NCBI GenBank assembly: GCA_034506315.1
Contig: JAPDPT010000026.1
Location: 1-41,830 of the forward strand
Source of the DNA: a candidate division KSB1 bacterium
Lineage (GTDB): Bacteria; Zhuqueibacterota; Zhuqueibacteria; Oleimicrobiales; Geothermoviventaceae
Direction: 5' to 3'
DNA: 41,830 nt
Shown: positions 1 through 7,552 of the stretch, piece by piece
Position numbering within the stretch: the first letter of the stretch is position 1
How the letters are laid out: each line of letters starts with the position of its first letter
Translations under genes and position numbers: made by a program
Notes under the pieces: model-generated
What the model saw: the letters and a program-made list of their open reading frames with translations, nothing else
Database searches by the model: none
Told to the model about the DNA's origin: nothing

Positions 1-410
1 TGGCGCCGGACGAGCTAAGACGCCTCGGCGCCCTCGGCGAAAAAGTCGGAATGGCGTTCCAGATCACAGACGATGTGCTCGATTACGTGGGCCAACCCGA
101 CAAGACGGGCAAACCGCCTGCGCAGGATCTGAAGGAACGGAAGGTAACCTTGCCTCTCCTCAAGGCCCTCGAGCGATCCACACCGGAGGAGAGACAGCTG
201 GTCGACTCTTTCCTGAGGAGCACGTCGGGGGACTCGGGGGCGGACCGAATTCTCGAGATCGTCCGGAGGCGCGGGGGGGCGGAGGCGGCCCTGGACGAGG
301 CCCGGCGCTTCCAACGCCAGGCCCGCTCTCTCCTAAATTCCTTCCAACCAGGCCCACACCGCAGCGCGCTGGCCGCGTTGATCGACTTCGTGGTGGACAG
401 AGAGAACTGA
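1..410 (+). CDS. Polyprenyl (FPP/GGPP-type) synthase, C-terminal part
   Basis: The 5' end lies outside the window; the frame is open from position 3 and ends at the TGA at 408-410. The visible 135 residues contain the second aspartate-rich motif of trans-isoprenyl diphosphate synthases (FQITDDVLDY, DDxxD type), which binds the magnesium-diphosphate of the isopentenyl substrate, followed by the usual helical C-terminus. The family condenses isopentenyl diphosphate with an allylic diphosphate to make C15-C40 chains for quinones, undecaprenyl carrier or carotenoids. Chain length cannot be judged because the first DDxxD region is missing. The stop overlaps the apbE start (TGATG), so the two are probably co-translated; a quinone-related product would suit the redox neighbour, but that is inference. 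Confidence 0.88.
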   Translation, partial: APDELRRLGALGEKVGMAFQITDDVLDYVGQPDKTGKPPAQDLKERKVTLPLLKALERSTPEERQLVDSFLRSTSGDSGADRILEIVRRRGGAEAALDEARRFQRQARSLLNSFQPGPHRSALAALIDFVVDREN

Positions 411-1471
411 TGGGGCGGAGAGTCTACTTCCCCAGCGTTGCCTTTCTTTGCCTCTCCATCTCCGGTTGCTCATCCGGCTCACGCATTCCCGTTGTGGAAC
501 AGACAAAGATGGCCATGGGCACCTTCTTCACCGTGGCCCTGTACGGCCCTGTGGAAACCCACAGGGCGGAGGAGGCCATCTCGGCAGCTTTCGACACCAT
601 TGAAGCCGTCGAGGCGTGGGCAAGCGGGAAACTCCCAGGGAGCGAGATCTCGCTCCTCGCCCAATACGCGGGAAAAGAGACGGTCAGGGTGTCCTCGGAT
701 CTGGACTCGCTCCTGCGCCTTGCTCAGCAGGTCTCCTCGGCTTCCGAAGGGGCCTTCGATGTCACGGTGGGTGCCCTCACGCACCTTTGGGGATTCGAGG
801 ACAGCCCGTCTCTCCCTCCCGACTCCGGCGCTGTGGACTCAGCCCGCGCCCTGGTGGGCTACCGTGAGCTTTGCCGGGGACCGCGCGGAGTCTTTCTTCC
901 CCGGCCCGGGATGCGCTTGGACCTGGGGGCCATCGCCAAAGGCTGGGCCGTTGACCGGGCTTTCGAGCTCCTCCGGGCGAGGGGATTCGCGGACCTCGTC
1001 GTGGATGGGGGAGGCGACCTTCGCATCGCCTCTTCGTCGGTGACCGCCGGGAAGCGCAGGGTTTGGGTGCGCCATCCGCGGCGCGCCGGCGAGTATTTCG
1101 CCCGCTTCCCTCTCGACTCCGGTGCAGTGGCCACCTCGGGAGACTACGAGCGGTACTTCCTCTGCAAGGGTCGTCGCTTTCACCACATCCTGGATCCGCG
1201 CACAGGATGGCCCGCTTGGAGCTGCGCAAGCGTGACGGTTACCGGACCCAGCACCGCCCTCTGCGACGCCTGGGCCACAGCGATTTTCGTACTGGGACCG
1301 GAGAAGGGTCTCCAGGCGGCACGACGCATCCCCGGACTCCAGGCTCTAGTGGTTTCCGAGCACGCCGGCCGGCTTTACTGGGAGGCCACCGAGGAACTTG
1401 CGGCCATCCTTGAAGTCCTCGATGCCCAGGCGGTACGCGGCTTTCCATCGAGCTCCCTCTCAGAACCATAG
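410..1471 (+). CDS. apbE: FAD:protein FMN transferase (ApbE family), lipoprotein
   Basis: The 353-residue product has a lipoprotein-type N-terminus: a hydrophobic stretch ending in SISGC, with Cys20 as probable lipidation site. ApbE motifs follow in order: MAMGTFFTVALYG near residue 35, FDVTVGALTHLWGF, LDLGAIAKGWAVDRA, the glycine-rich VVDGGGDLRI, SGDYERYF, HHILDPRTGWP and the C-terminal CDAWATAIFVLG. The family transfers FMN from FAD to a Thr of exported redox proteins such as RNF/NQR subunits, using magnesium. The length is typical. The start overlaps the preceding stop. No RNF or NQR genes are visible in this window, so the flavinylation target is unknown. Confidence 0.93.
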   Translation: MGRRVYFPSVAFLCLSISGCSSGSRIPVVEQTKMAMGTFFTVALYGPVETHRAEEAISAAFDTIEAVEAWASGKLPGSEISLLAQYAGKETVRVSSDLDSLLRLAQQVSSASEGAFDVTVGALTHLWGFEDSPSLPPDSGAVDSARALVGYRELCRGPRGVFLPRPGMRLDLGAIAKGWAVDRAFELLRARGFADLVVDGGGDLRIASSSVTAGKRRVWVRHPRRAGEYFARFPLDSGAVATSGDYERYFLCKGRRFHHILDPRTGWPAWSCASVTVTGPSTALCDAWATAIFVLGPEKGLQAARRIPGLQALVVSEHAGRLYWEATEELAAILEVLDAQAVRGFPSSSLSEP

Positions 1472-1480
1472 GAGGAACCC

Positions 1481-2419
1481 ATGCCCCGTACACTGGTGAC
1501 AGGAGGCGCCGGTTTTCTGGGCTCTCACATCTGTGAGTATCTGCTCCGGCAGGGCCACGAGGTCATCTGTATGGACAATCTGCTCACCGGGCGCGTGGCC
1601 AATATCGAGCACCTCTACGGCGAGCGCTTCAAGTTCATCAAGCACGACGTGACGGAATACATTTTCATCGCCGGGCCCATCGATTACGTGCTGCACTTCG
1701 CCTCTCCGGCCAGCCCCGCTGACTACCTCAAGTGGCCGATCCACACCCTCAAGGTGGGGGCCCTGGGGACGCACAAGGCGCTGGGCTTGGCCAAAGAGAA
1801 AGGGGCGACGTTCCTCCTGGCCAGCACCTCGGAAGTCTACGGCGATCCCCTGGTCCACCCCCAGAAGGAGGACTACTGGGGTCACGTGAACCCCATCGGC
1901 CCGCGAGGCGTCTACGACGAGGCCAAGCGCTTCGCCGAGGCGCTGACCATGGCCTACCACCGCGCGCACGGGCTGGACACCAAGATCGTGCGCATCTTCA
2001 ATACGTACGGGCCTCGGATGCGAAAGGACGATGGACGCGCCATCCCCACATTCATCGCGCAGGCGCTGCGGGGTGAGCCCATCACCGTGTACGGCGAGGG
2101 CACCCAAACGCGCAGCTTCTGCTACGTCGACGACCAAATCGAGGGCATCTACCGGTTGCTCATTTCGGACTACCACCTGCCCGTGAACATCGGCAATCCG
2201 GAGGAGATGACGGTCCGGGAACTGGCCGAGCTGATCATCCGGCTGACCGGAAGCCGGAGCCCCATTGTCAACCATCCCCTGCCCGAGGACGACCCGCGGG
2301 TGCGTCAACCCGACATCACTCGAGCCCGCCAGGTCCTGGGCTGGGAACCGAAGGTGGACATCGAAACGGGTCTGCGCCGCACCATCGACTGGTTCCGGAA
2401 AGAGCTGGGATTGGGCTGA
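1481..2419 (+). CDS. UDP-glucuronate decarboxylase (UDP-xylose synthase), SDR family
   Basis: This 312-residue extended short-chain dehydrogenase has the N-terminal Rossmann motif [10 protein letters not shown] for NAD binding. It also has the UXS-type sequence VTEYI, the ASPASPADY block, STSEVYGDP, and the catalytic Tyr/Lys pair in [22 protein letters not shown] and the sugar-binding region ending in CYVDDQIEG follow. These are hallmarks of UDP-xylose synthases, which convert UDP-glucuronate to UDP-xylose for surface glycans. A strong ribosome binding site (AGGAGG) sits 5-6 bases before the ATG. The next gene encodes a glycosyltransferase, consistent with envelope polysaccharide synthesis. 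Distinguishing it from dTDP-glucose dehydratases rests on the ASPASPADY and YDEAK blocks. Confidence 0.92.
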   Translation: MPRTLVTGGAGFLGSHICEYLLRQGHEVICMDNLLTGRVANIEHLYGERFKFIKHDVTEYIFIAGPIDYVLHFASPASPADYLKWPIHTLKVGALGTHKALGLAKEKGATFLLASTSEVYGDPLVHPQKEDYWGHVNPIGPRGVYDEAKRFAEALTMAYHRAHGLDTKIVRIFNTYGPRMRKDDGRAIPTFIAQALRGEPITVYGEGTQTRSFCYVDDQIEGIYRLLISDYHLPVNIGNPEEMTVRELAELIIRLTGSRSPIVNHPLPEDDPRVRQPDITRARQVLGWEPKVDIETGLRRTIDWFRKELGLG

Positions 2420-2475
2420 GGGCCTCTTCCCTCCGCTCTTCGAAGAGCACGACGGACCGGGATGGAGGAACTCCG

Positions 2476-3627
2476 ATGGAGCGGCGGCATGGCCTCCATT
2501 CCACTCGTTCAAGACAGCCGTTTTCGGAGGAACGTCTACGGTTGGACCGTGTGAGCCGGATTCTGGTGGTGCGCTTCAGTTCCATCGGGGACATCCTGCT
2601 TACCACGCCTCTCCTGCGCGTTCTTGCCGAGAAGGTGCCGGAAGTACAGATTGACTATCTCACAAAGCGTAGCTTTTCCCCTCTTCTTCACCACAATCCC
2701 CGGGTGAGCCGGATCTGGGAGCTTTCCGAGCCATACGGGCTGCGGGAGCTGTGGAGGCTGGCGCGCTTGCTCCACGGCAACCGTTACGATCTCATTGTGA
2801 ACGTGCACAAGAACCTCCGCACAGCCTGGCTTCGACTTTACCTGCCGGGACGCTGGTCTACCTACCGCAAGGAGATTCTGCGGCGGACCCTCTACGTGCA
2901 TCTCAAGATCCGATCGCTCGCACCGCGGAGACCGGTGCGGGAGAGGTACTTCGATGCCGTCCGGCCGCTGGGTCTCCACGACGACCACGGTCCCCTCGAG
3001 TACTACCTGACCGAAGAGGAAAGGGGGTGGGCCCAGCAAGAGCTGGGCCGGCGCGGTTTGCCCCCCGCCGGTCTTTGGCTCGGGTTGGCAATCGGTGCAG
3101 GCAGGGCGACGAAGCGCTGGCCTGTGGAACATTTCGCCCAGCTGGGGCATTCGCTACGCAAGCGATGGAACGCGGCCTTTCTCATCTTCGGTGATCGTCG
3201 CGACCATCGGGACGGCCAGTACTTGGAGAGGGAACTCGATGGGGCCGCGGTCGATTTCACTGGACAGACCGACTTGCGGCAGACGGCGGCACTGATGAGC
3301 CTGTGCGAGGCCGTGGTAAGCAACGACTCCGGCCTGATGCACCTGGCCGACGCCCTCGGTAAGAAGCTGGTGGCCGTGTTCGGGGGAACAACGCCGGAGC
3401 TGGGATTCGCTCCCCAGGGCCGGCACGTCAGAATTGTGGAGCGAAAGGAGGTTCGCTGCAGGCCGTGTTCCCATATTGGGAGGAATCGATGCCCTCGCGG
3501 TCATTTCCGGTGCATGAGAGACGTGCGTCCCGAAGACGTGGAGGCGGCCGTCACCTCCCTGTTGGACAGCGGGAACCCGCCCGAGGGACGGAGGCACGCC
3601 TCCTGGCCGAGCGCATCGCCCGCCTGA
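2476..3627 (+). CDS. Glycosyltransferase family 9 (heptosyltransferase-like)
   Basis: The 383-residue product resembles ADP-heptose:LPS heptosyltransferases (GT9, GT-B fold). The N-terminal domain starts RILVVRFSSIGDILLTTPL, and the C-terminal donor domain contains SNDSGLMHLADALGK and VAVFGGTTPELGF. A cysteine-rich tail follows (RCRPCSHIGRNRCP and FRCM), often seen in this family around the donor site. The ATG at 2476 has GGAGG seven bases upstream and gives a 25-residue extension; a TTG at 2542 or GTG at 2551 would give the more usual short N-terminus, and GGAGG at 2526 could serve the TTG. The probable role is transfer of a heptose-like sugar to LPS core or another glycan. The 3' end overlaps rsfS. 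Confidence 0.88.
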   Translation: MERRHGLHSTRSRQPFSEERLRLDRVSRILVVRFSSIGDILLTTPLLRVLAEKVPEVQIDYLTKRSFSPLLHHNPRVSRIWELSEPYGLRELWRLARLLHGNRYDLIVNVHKNLRTAWLRLYLPGRWSTYRKEILRRTLYVHLKIRSLAPRRPVRERYFDAVRPLGLHDDHGPLEYYLTEEERGWAQQELGRRGLPPAGLWLGLAIGAGRATKRWPVEHFAQLGHSLRKRWNAAFLIFGDRRDHRDGQYLERELDGAAVDFTGQTDLRQTAALMSLCEAVVSNDSGLMHLADALGKKLVAVFGGTTPELGFAPQGRHVRIVERKEVRCRPCSHIGRNRCPRGHFRCMRDVRPEDVEAAVTSLLDSGNPPEGRRHASWPSASPA

Positions 3628-3938
3628 GCCTGGAGAAGAAGGCCCAGGATGTGGTGATCCTCGACCTGCGCAAGATCACAAGCATCACCGACTTTTTCGT
3701 GATCTGCACGGGCGAGACGGACGTCCAGGTGAAGGCGATCACGGACCATATCGAGGAGGAGCTGGAAAAGGACAACATCCGCGCCTGGCACCGCGAGGGC
3801 TACGAGTACCTGCGCTGGGTCCTCCTGGACTACGTGGATGTGGTTGCCCACGTCTTCCAGCCCGAGACACGGGCTTATTACTCCCTGGAATCGCTTTGGG
3901 GCGACGCGGAAATCACGGAAGTGAGCGATGAGGATTGA
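3489..3938 (+). CDS. rsfS: Ribosomal silencing factor RsfS
   Basis: The C-terminal 110 residues match the RsfS/Iojap/DUF143 family: LSLEKKAQDVVILDLRKIT, SITDFFVICTGETDVQVKAI, and HREGYEYLRWVLLDYVDVVAHVF. RsfS binds ribosomal protein L14 (uL14) and blocks subunit joining when nutrients are short. The start is uncertain. The ATG at 3489 has GGGAGG five bases upstream but gives an Arg-rich 45-residue extension that lies entirely inside the glycosyltransferase gene. A GTG at 3507 is another option. The family normally begins a few residues before LLAERIARLS, near 3590, where no good start codon is seen. The stop overlaps argS by 11 bases. Confidence 0.88.
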   Translation: MPSRSFPVHERRASRRRGGGRHLPVGQREPARGTEARLLAERIARLSLEKKAQDVVILDLRKITSITDFFVICTGETDVQVKAITDHIEEELEKDNIRAWHREGYEYLRWVLLDYVDVVAHVFQPETRAYYSLESLWGDAEITEVSDED

Positions 3939-5574
3939 CCACTACCTGCGGGAGACTCTGGCTGATCGTCTGCGGAAACTGGGGGTGGAGCGGGACCCAG
4001 AGGCCATTCCTCTGGACAAACCGAAGCTGCCTGAGCACGGGGACATTGCGGCCACCATCGCACTGGAGCTGGCCCGTGAGCTCCGCCGCCCTCCCCGGGC
4101 TATCGCGGAGGCTCTGGTCGCCGAACCCTTCCACCCGGACTACGTCGAGTCGGCGGAAGTCGCAGGCCCAGGTTTCGTCAACTTCCGCGTCTCGAAGGTG
4201 TACTTGCGTCGACTGGTGGCGGATATTGTGGCTCAGGGCCAGTCCTACGGCCGCTCCACCTGGGGCCACAACCGAAAGGTGCAACTGGAGTTCGTAAGCG
4301 CCAATCCCACAGGTCCGCTGAACGTGGTGAGCGCGCGGGCCGCGGCGGTGGGCGACGTCCTGGCCAATGCGCTGGCCGCCGTGGGCTTTCAGGTACAGCG
4401 GGAGTACTACATTAACGACGCCGGCCGACAGGTGCGGCTTCTCGGGATGAGCGTCAGCTCCCGCTACATGGCCCTGTTCGGCTACGACGAACCCTTTCCC
4501 GAAGAAGGGTACCACGGCGACTACGTACGGGACCTTGCTGCAGAGATCCGGGACGAATTCGGGGATCGTTTCGTGCACCTGCCGCCGGAGGAGCGTCATC
4601 AGGAGTTGGCCCGCCTTGCCCTGGAAAAGATGATCCGCCAGCACCAGGAGGCCATGGCGGCCTACCGTGTGCACTTCGACGTGTGGTTCCGCGAGAGCGA
4701 GCTTCGCCGGGCCAACGCGCACCTCGAAGTTCTGGAGGATTTCCGGCGTCGCGGGCTGGCCTACGAGCAGGACGGCGCCATCTGGTTCCGCGCCAGCCAG
4801 TTCGGGGACGAAAAGGACCGGGTGCTCGTAACCCGCGAGGGCGAGCCCACCTACTTCCTGGTGGACATCGCCTACCATCGCAACAAGTTCGCTCGCGGCT
4901 TCGACCTCGTTTACGATTTCTGGGGACCGGACCATCATGGCTACATTCCCCGCATGAAGGCCGCCATCATGGCCCTCGGAATCGAGCCCGAGCGCTTCCA
5001 GGTCAACATCATCCAGCAGGTCAACCTGCTGCGCGGCGGCGAGGTGGTTAAGATGTCGAAGCGGGCAGGGCAGATCATCGAGATGGCCGAGCTCATCGAG
5101 GAAGTCGGGGTAGACGCCGCCCGCTTCTTCTTCCTGATGCGCAAGATGTCCGCCCCCTTGGACTTCGACATCGACCTCGCCAAACAGCAGTCCGAGGAGA
5201 ACCCCGTCTACTACGTTCAGTACGCACACGCCCGCATCTGTAACATCCTGCGCTTCGCCGAGGAACGGGGCCTTCGGCTGCCCCGGCAAGCCAACCTCGA
5301 CCGGTTGCAGGAGCCGGAGGAGTTGGAGGTAATCAAGAGCCTGATGGATTTCCCGGAAGTCGTTTCAGGAGTCGCTCGCTTCCTCGAGCCGCACCGTTTG
5401 ACTACTTATCTACAGGAGCTCGCGGCGACGTTCCACCGATTCTATCACCGCCATCGTGTGGTGGGCGACGATCCGGAGCTTTCCGCCGCCCGCCTGCTCC
5501 TCACAGAAGCAGTCCGCATCGTTCTGGCCAACGGGCTGCGGTTGATTAACGTCTCCGCCCCCGAGCGAATGTGA
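3928..5574 (+). CDS. argS: Arginyl-tRNA synthetase, with variant HIGH motif
   Basis: The 548-residue class I aminoacyl-tRNA synthetase has the arginyl N-terminal domain (residues 1-100), the signature FVSANPTGPLNVVSARAAAV, an intact KMSKRAG loop at 375-381, and a C-terminal DALR anticodon domain (PVYYVQYAHARICNILR to the end). It charges tRNA-Arg with arginine. The HIGH motif, usually HVGH after NPTGPL, reads Asn132-Val-Val-Ser135, so both motif histidines are missing. The rest, including the YYINDAGRQV block, is well conserved and the length is normal, which argues for a functional variant rather than decay. The start overlaps rsfS, suggesting translational coupling. Confidence 0.94.
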   Translation: MRIDHYLRETLADRLRKLGVERDPEAIPLDKPKLPEHGDIAATIALELARELRRPPRAIAEALVAEPFHPDYVESAEVAGPGFVNFRVSKVYLRRLVADIVAQGQSYGRSTWGHNRKVQLEFVSANPTGPLNVVSARAAAVGDVLANALAAVGFQVQREYYINDAGRQVRLLGMSVSSRYMALFGYDEPFPEEGYHGDYVRDLAAEIRDEFGDRFVHLPPEERHQELARLALEKMIRQHQEAMAAYRVHFDVWFRESELRRANAHLEVLEDFRRRGLAYEQDGAIWFRASQFGDEKDRVLVTREGEPTYFLVDIAYHRNKFARGFDLVYDFWGPDHHGYIPRMKAAIMALGIEPERFQVNIIQQVNLLRGGEVVKMSKRAGQIIEMAELIEEVGVDAARFFFLMRKMSAPLDFDIDLAKQQSEENPVYYVQYAHARICNILRFAEERGLRLPRQANLDRLQEPEELEVIKSLMDFPEVVSGVARFLEPHRLTTYLQELAATFHRFYHRHRVVGDDPELSAARLLLTEAVRIVLANGLRLINVSAPERM

Positions 5575-5602
5575 AAGGCCTCTGCAGAAACGGGAGGGCG
5601 CA

Positions 5603-6517
5603 ATGAGCGTGGTCGTGGTCGGTTCGGTGGCCCTGGACAGCGTGGAGACGCCCGCGGGAAAGGTCGAGGAGGCGCTCGGCGGCTCTGCCCTCTACTTCGC
5701 CGCTGCCGCAAGTCTCCTGGCGCCAGTCAAAGTCGTCGGGGTGGTCGGCCAAGATTTTGACCACCGGCAGATCGAGTTCCTCCGGCAGCGGGGCGTCGAC
5801 TTCGAAGGCCTTGAAGTACAGGAGGGGAAAACCTTCCGCTGGGGAGGCGTGTACCACTCGAATCTCAACGAGCGAACAACGCTGTTCACGCACCTCAACG
5901 TGTTCGAAGGCTTCTCCCCCAAGATCCCCACAAGCTACGTCGACTCCCCGTTCCTTTTCCTGGCCAACATCCACCCCAAACTCCAGCGCGAGGTGCTGGA
6001 CCAGATGCGACGGCCGCGCTTTGTGGCCATGGACACAATGAACTACTGGATCACTGGATCCCCGGAGGAACTCCGCCAGGTTCTGCGCCGGGTGGATCTT
6101 CTGGTCATCAACGACGAGGAGGCTCGCCAGCTCACCGGTCTGTATCCTCTTGCTCAGGCCGCCTCTGCCATCCAAGCCATGGGACCCAAGGCCGTGGTCA
6201 TTAAGAAGGGCGAGCACGGAGCTCTCCTGTTCCATGGAAAGAGAGCCTTCTCTGCGCCTGCCTACCCGCTGGCGCGGGTGGTGGATCCAACGGGCGCCGG
6301 CGATACCTTTGCGGGCGGCCTGATGGGCTACCTGGCCTGGAAAGGAGACACGAGTTTCGAAACCCTGAAGCAGGCCGTGATGGTGGGAACCGCCCTTGCC
6401 TCCTTCTGCGTCGAGGATTTCAGCCTCAGTGGCCTGGAGCGGATCACGCTGGCCGATGTGCAGCAGCGACTGCAGGACCTCTACGAGCTGACCCGCTTTG
6501 AGATCGATTTGGCCTGA
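5603..6517 (+). CDS. PfkB-family carbohydrate kinase
   Basis: This 304-residue ribokinase-like kinase opens with a beta strand and a GGSALYFAAAASLLA segment that matches PfkB signature 1. It ends with signature 2, DPTGAGDTFAGGLMGY, which contains the GAGD anion hole and catalytic aspartate. NDEEARQLTG and VVIKKGEHGALLF are also typical of the fold. The family phosphorylates sugars or nucleosides with ATP; nothing here identifies the substrate. A GGGAGGG ribosome binding site lies about seven bases before the ATG. It is 28 bases after argS and could be in the same operon. Confidence 0.88.
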   Translation: MSVVVVGSVALDSVETPAGKVEEALGGSALYFAAAASLLAPVKVVGVVGQDFDHRQIEFLRQRGVDFEGLEVQEGKTFRWGGVYHSNLNERTTLFTHLNVFEGFSPKIPTSYVDSPFLFLANIHPKLQREVLDQMRRPRFVAMDTMNYWITGSPEELRQVLRRVDLLVINDEEARQLTGLYPLAQAASAIQAMGPKAVVIKKGEHGALLFHGKRAFSAPAYPLARVVDPTGAGDTFAGGLMGYLAWKGDTSFETLKQAVMVGTALASFCVEDFSLSGLERITLADVQQRLQDLYELTRFEIDLA

Positions 6518-6700
6518 GGGAAGTTCCATGTCCACGGCTCCTGCCCATCGGTCGCGCCGATTCCCCGTAGGACGGACCCACCGCCACTGTCCCGCCGCGC
6601 GGCCACCTGGAAGCGCGTGCTTTGTCCTCGGGCAAGGTGATGGGTGCAGTGCGCCGATCCCGGCCGCGCCCCCCATGGTCGTAGAAAAGCGCCCAGGCCC
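6518..6700 (+). other. 183-base gap between sugar kinase and ABC ATPase
   Basis: No gene, terminator or good promoter is visible here. The open frame that runs upstream from the ABC gene in this gap is Pro/Arg-rich and unlike any protein I recognise. Confidence 0.4.
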
Positions 6701-7552
6701 ATGATCCAGGTGCGCAACCTTACGGTGGAGTTCTCGCAGCCGGACGGTTCTCGCGTCCGGGCCGTAGACGGCGTCAGCCTCGACATCCGCGAGGGCGAGC
6801 TGGTGGGTCTGATCGGACCGAACGGGTGTGGCAAAAGCACCCTCGTCCGCTGCCTGAACGGATTGGTGCGCCCTACCGCCGGGCGTGTGCTTGTGGACGG
6901 ATTGGACACCGAGGATCCTCGCCACCTCATCGAGATCCGGAGACGGGTGGGGATGGTGTTCCAGAACCCTGACAACCAGATGGTGGCCACAAGTGTCGAG
7001 AGGGAGATCGCCTTCGGGTTGGAAAATTTGGGCGTCCCTCGGGAGGAGATGCACCGGCGGGTGGAGGAAGCCCTGGATCGCTTTGACCTTCGGGCCTACC
7101 GGCATCAGCCCCCTCACCTCTTGAGCGGCGGGGAGAAGCAGCGCCTGGCCATTGCCAGCGTGGTGGCCCTGCGCCCTCGCTACCTCATCCTGGACGAACC
7201 CACGTCCGTGCTCGATCCCCCCGGCCGCGCGCAGGTCCTCAAGCTCGTGCGAGAGCTCGTGGAGGAGGATCCGCAGCGCGCCATCGTTTTCATCACCCAG
7301 TTCCCCGAGGAGGTCGAATCGTTTCCGCGTCTGCTCGTGATGCACCAGGGCCGCGTGGTCCTGGATGGCGAGCCTAAAGGAATCTTCGCCCGGGTCGATA
7401 TGCTACTCAGGATCGGCCTGGAGCCGCCCGTGGAGTACCTCGCGGAGCAGATCTGGGCCGCAACCCCCTGGGGTGCGAGAGAGAAAGACGCAGGGACGAG
7501 GACCTCTGAGGCAAATGGCGAATCCAGGTCCACAGCAGCCGGACACTCGTAA
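6701..7552 (+). CDS. EcfA/CbiO-like ABC transporter ATPase, orphan
   Basis: The 283-residue ATPase has Walker A GPNGCGKST at 39-47, the Q-loop stretch VFQNPDNQMVATSVEREIAFG, the signature LSGGEKQ at 141-147 and Walker B YLILDEPTS at 161-169. The FQNPDNQ and FGLENLGVP blocks are characteristic of energy-coupling factor (ECF) ATPases that drive vitamin or metal uptake. The switch (H-loop) position, normally His in ITHF, is Gln200 (FITQFPEE). No second EcfA, EcfT or substrate-binding S protein is adjacent, so the partner is elsewhere or absent. The ATG at 6701 fits the family N-terminus (MIQVRNLTVEF); a longer frame from 6644 adds a non-homologous stretch. The C-terminus overlaps the next gene by 38 bases. 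Confidence 0.87.
   Translation: MIQVRNLTVEFSQPDGSRVRAVDGVSLDIREGELVGLIGPNGCGKSTLVRCLNGLVRPTAGRVLVDGLDTEDPRHLIEIRRRVGMVFQNPDNQMVATSVEREIAFGLENLGVPREEMHRRVEEALDRFDLRAYRHQPPHLLSGGEKQRLAIASVVALRPRYLILDEPTSVLDPPGRAQVLKLVRELVEEDPQRAIVFITQFPEEVESFPRLLVMHQGRVVLDGEPKGIFARVDMLLRIGLEPPVEYLAEQIWAATPWGAREKDAGTRTSEANGESRSTAAGHS

Noticed and set aside
5546..7345. A 599-codon open frame on the minus strand
   Set aside because: It lies opposite the PfkB kinase and ABC ATPase genes, whose catalytic motifs are intact on the plus strand. The antisense product shows no family features.
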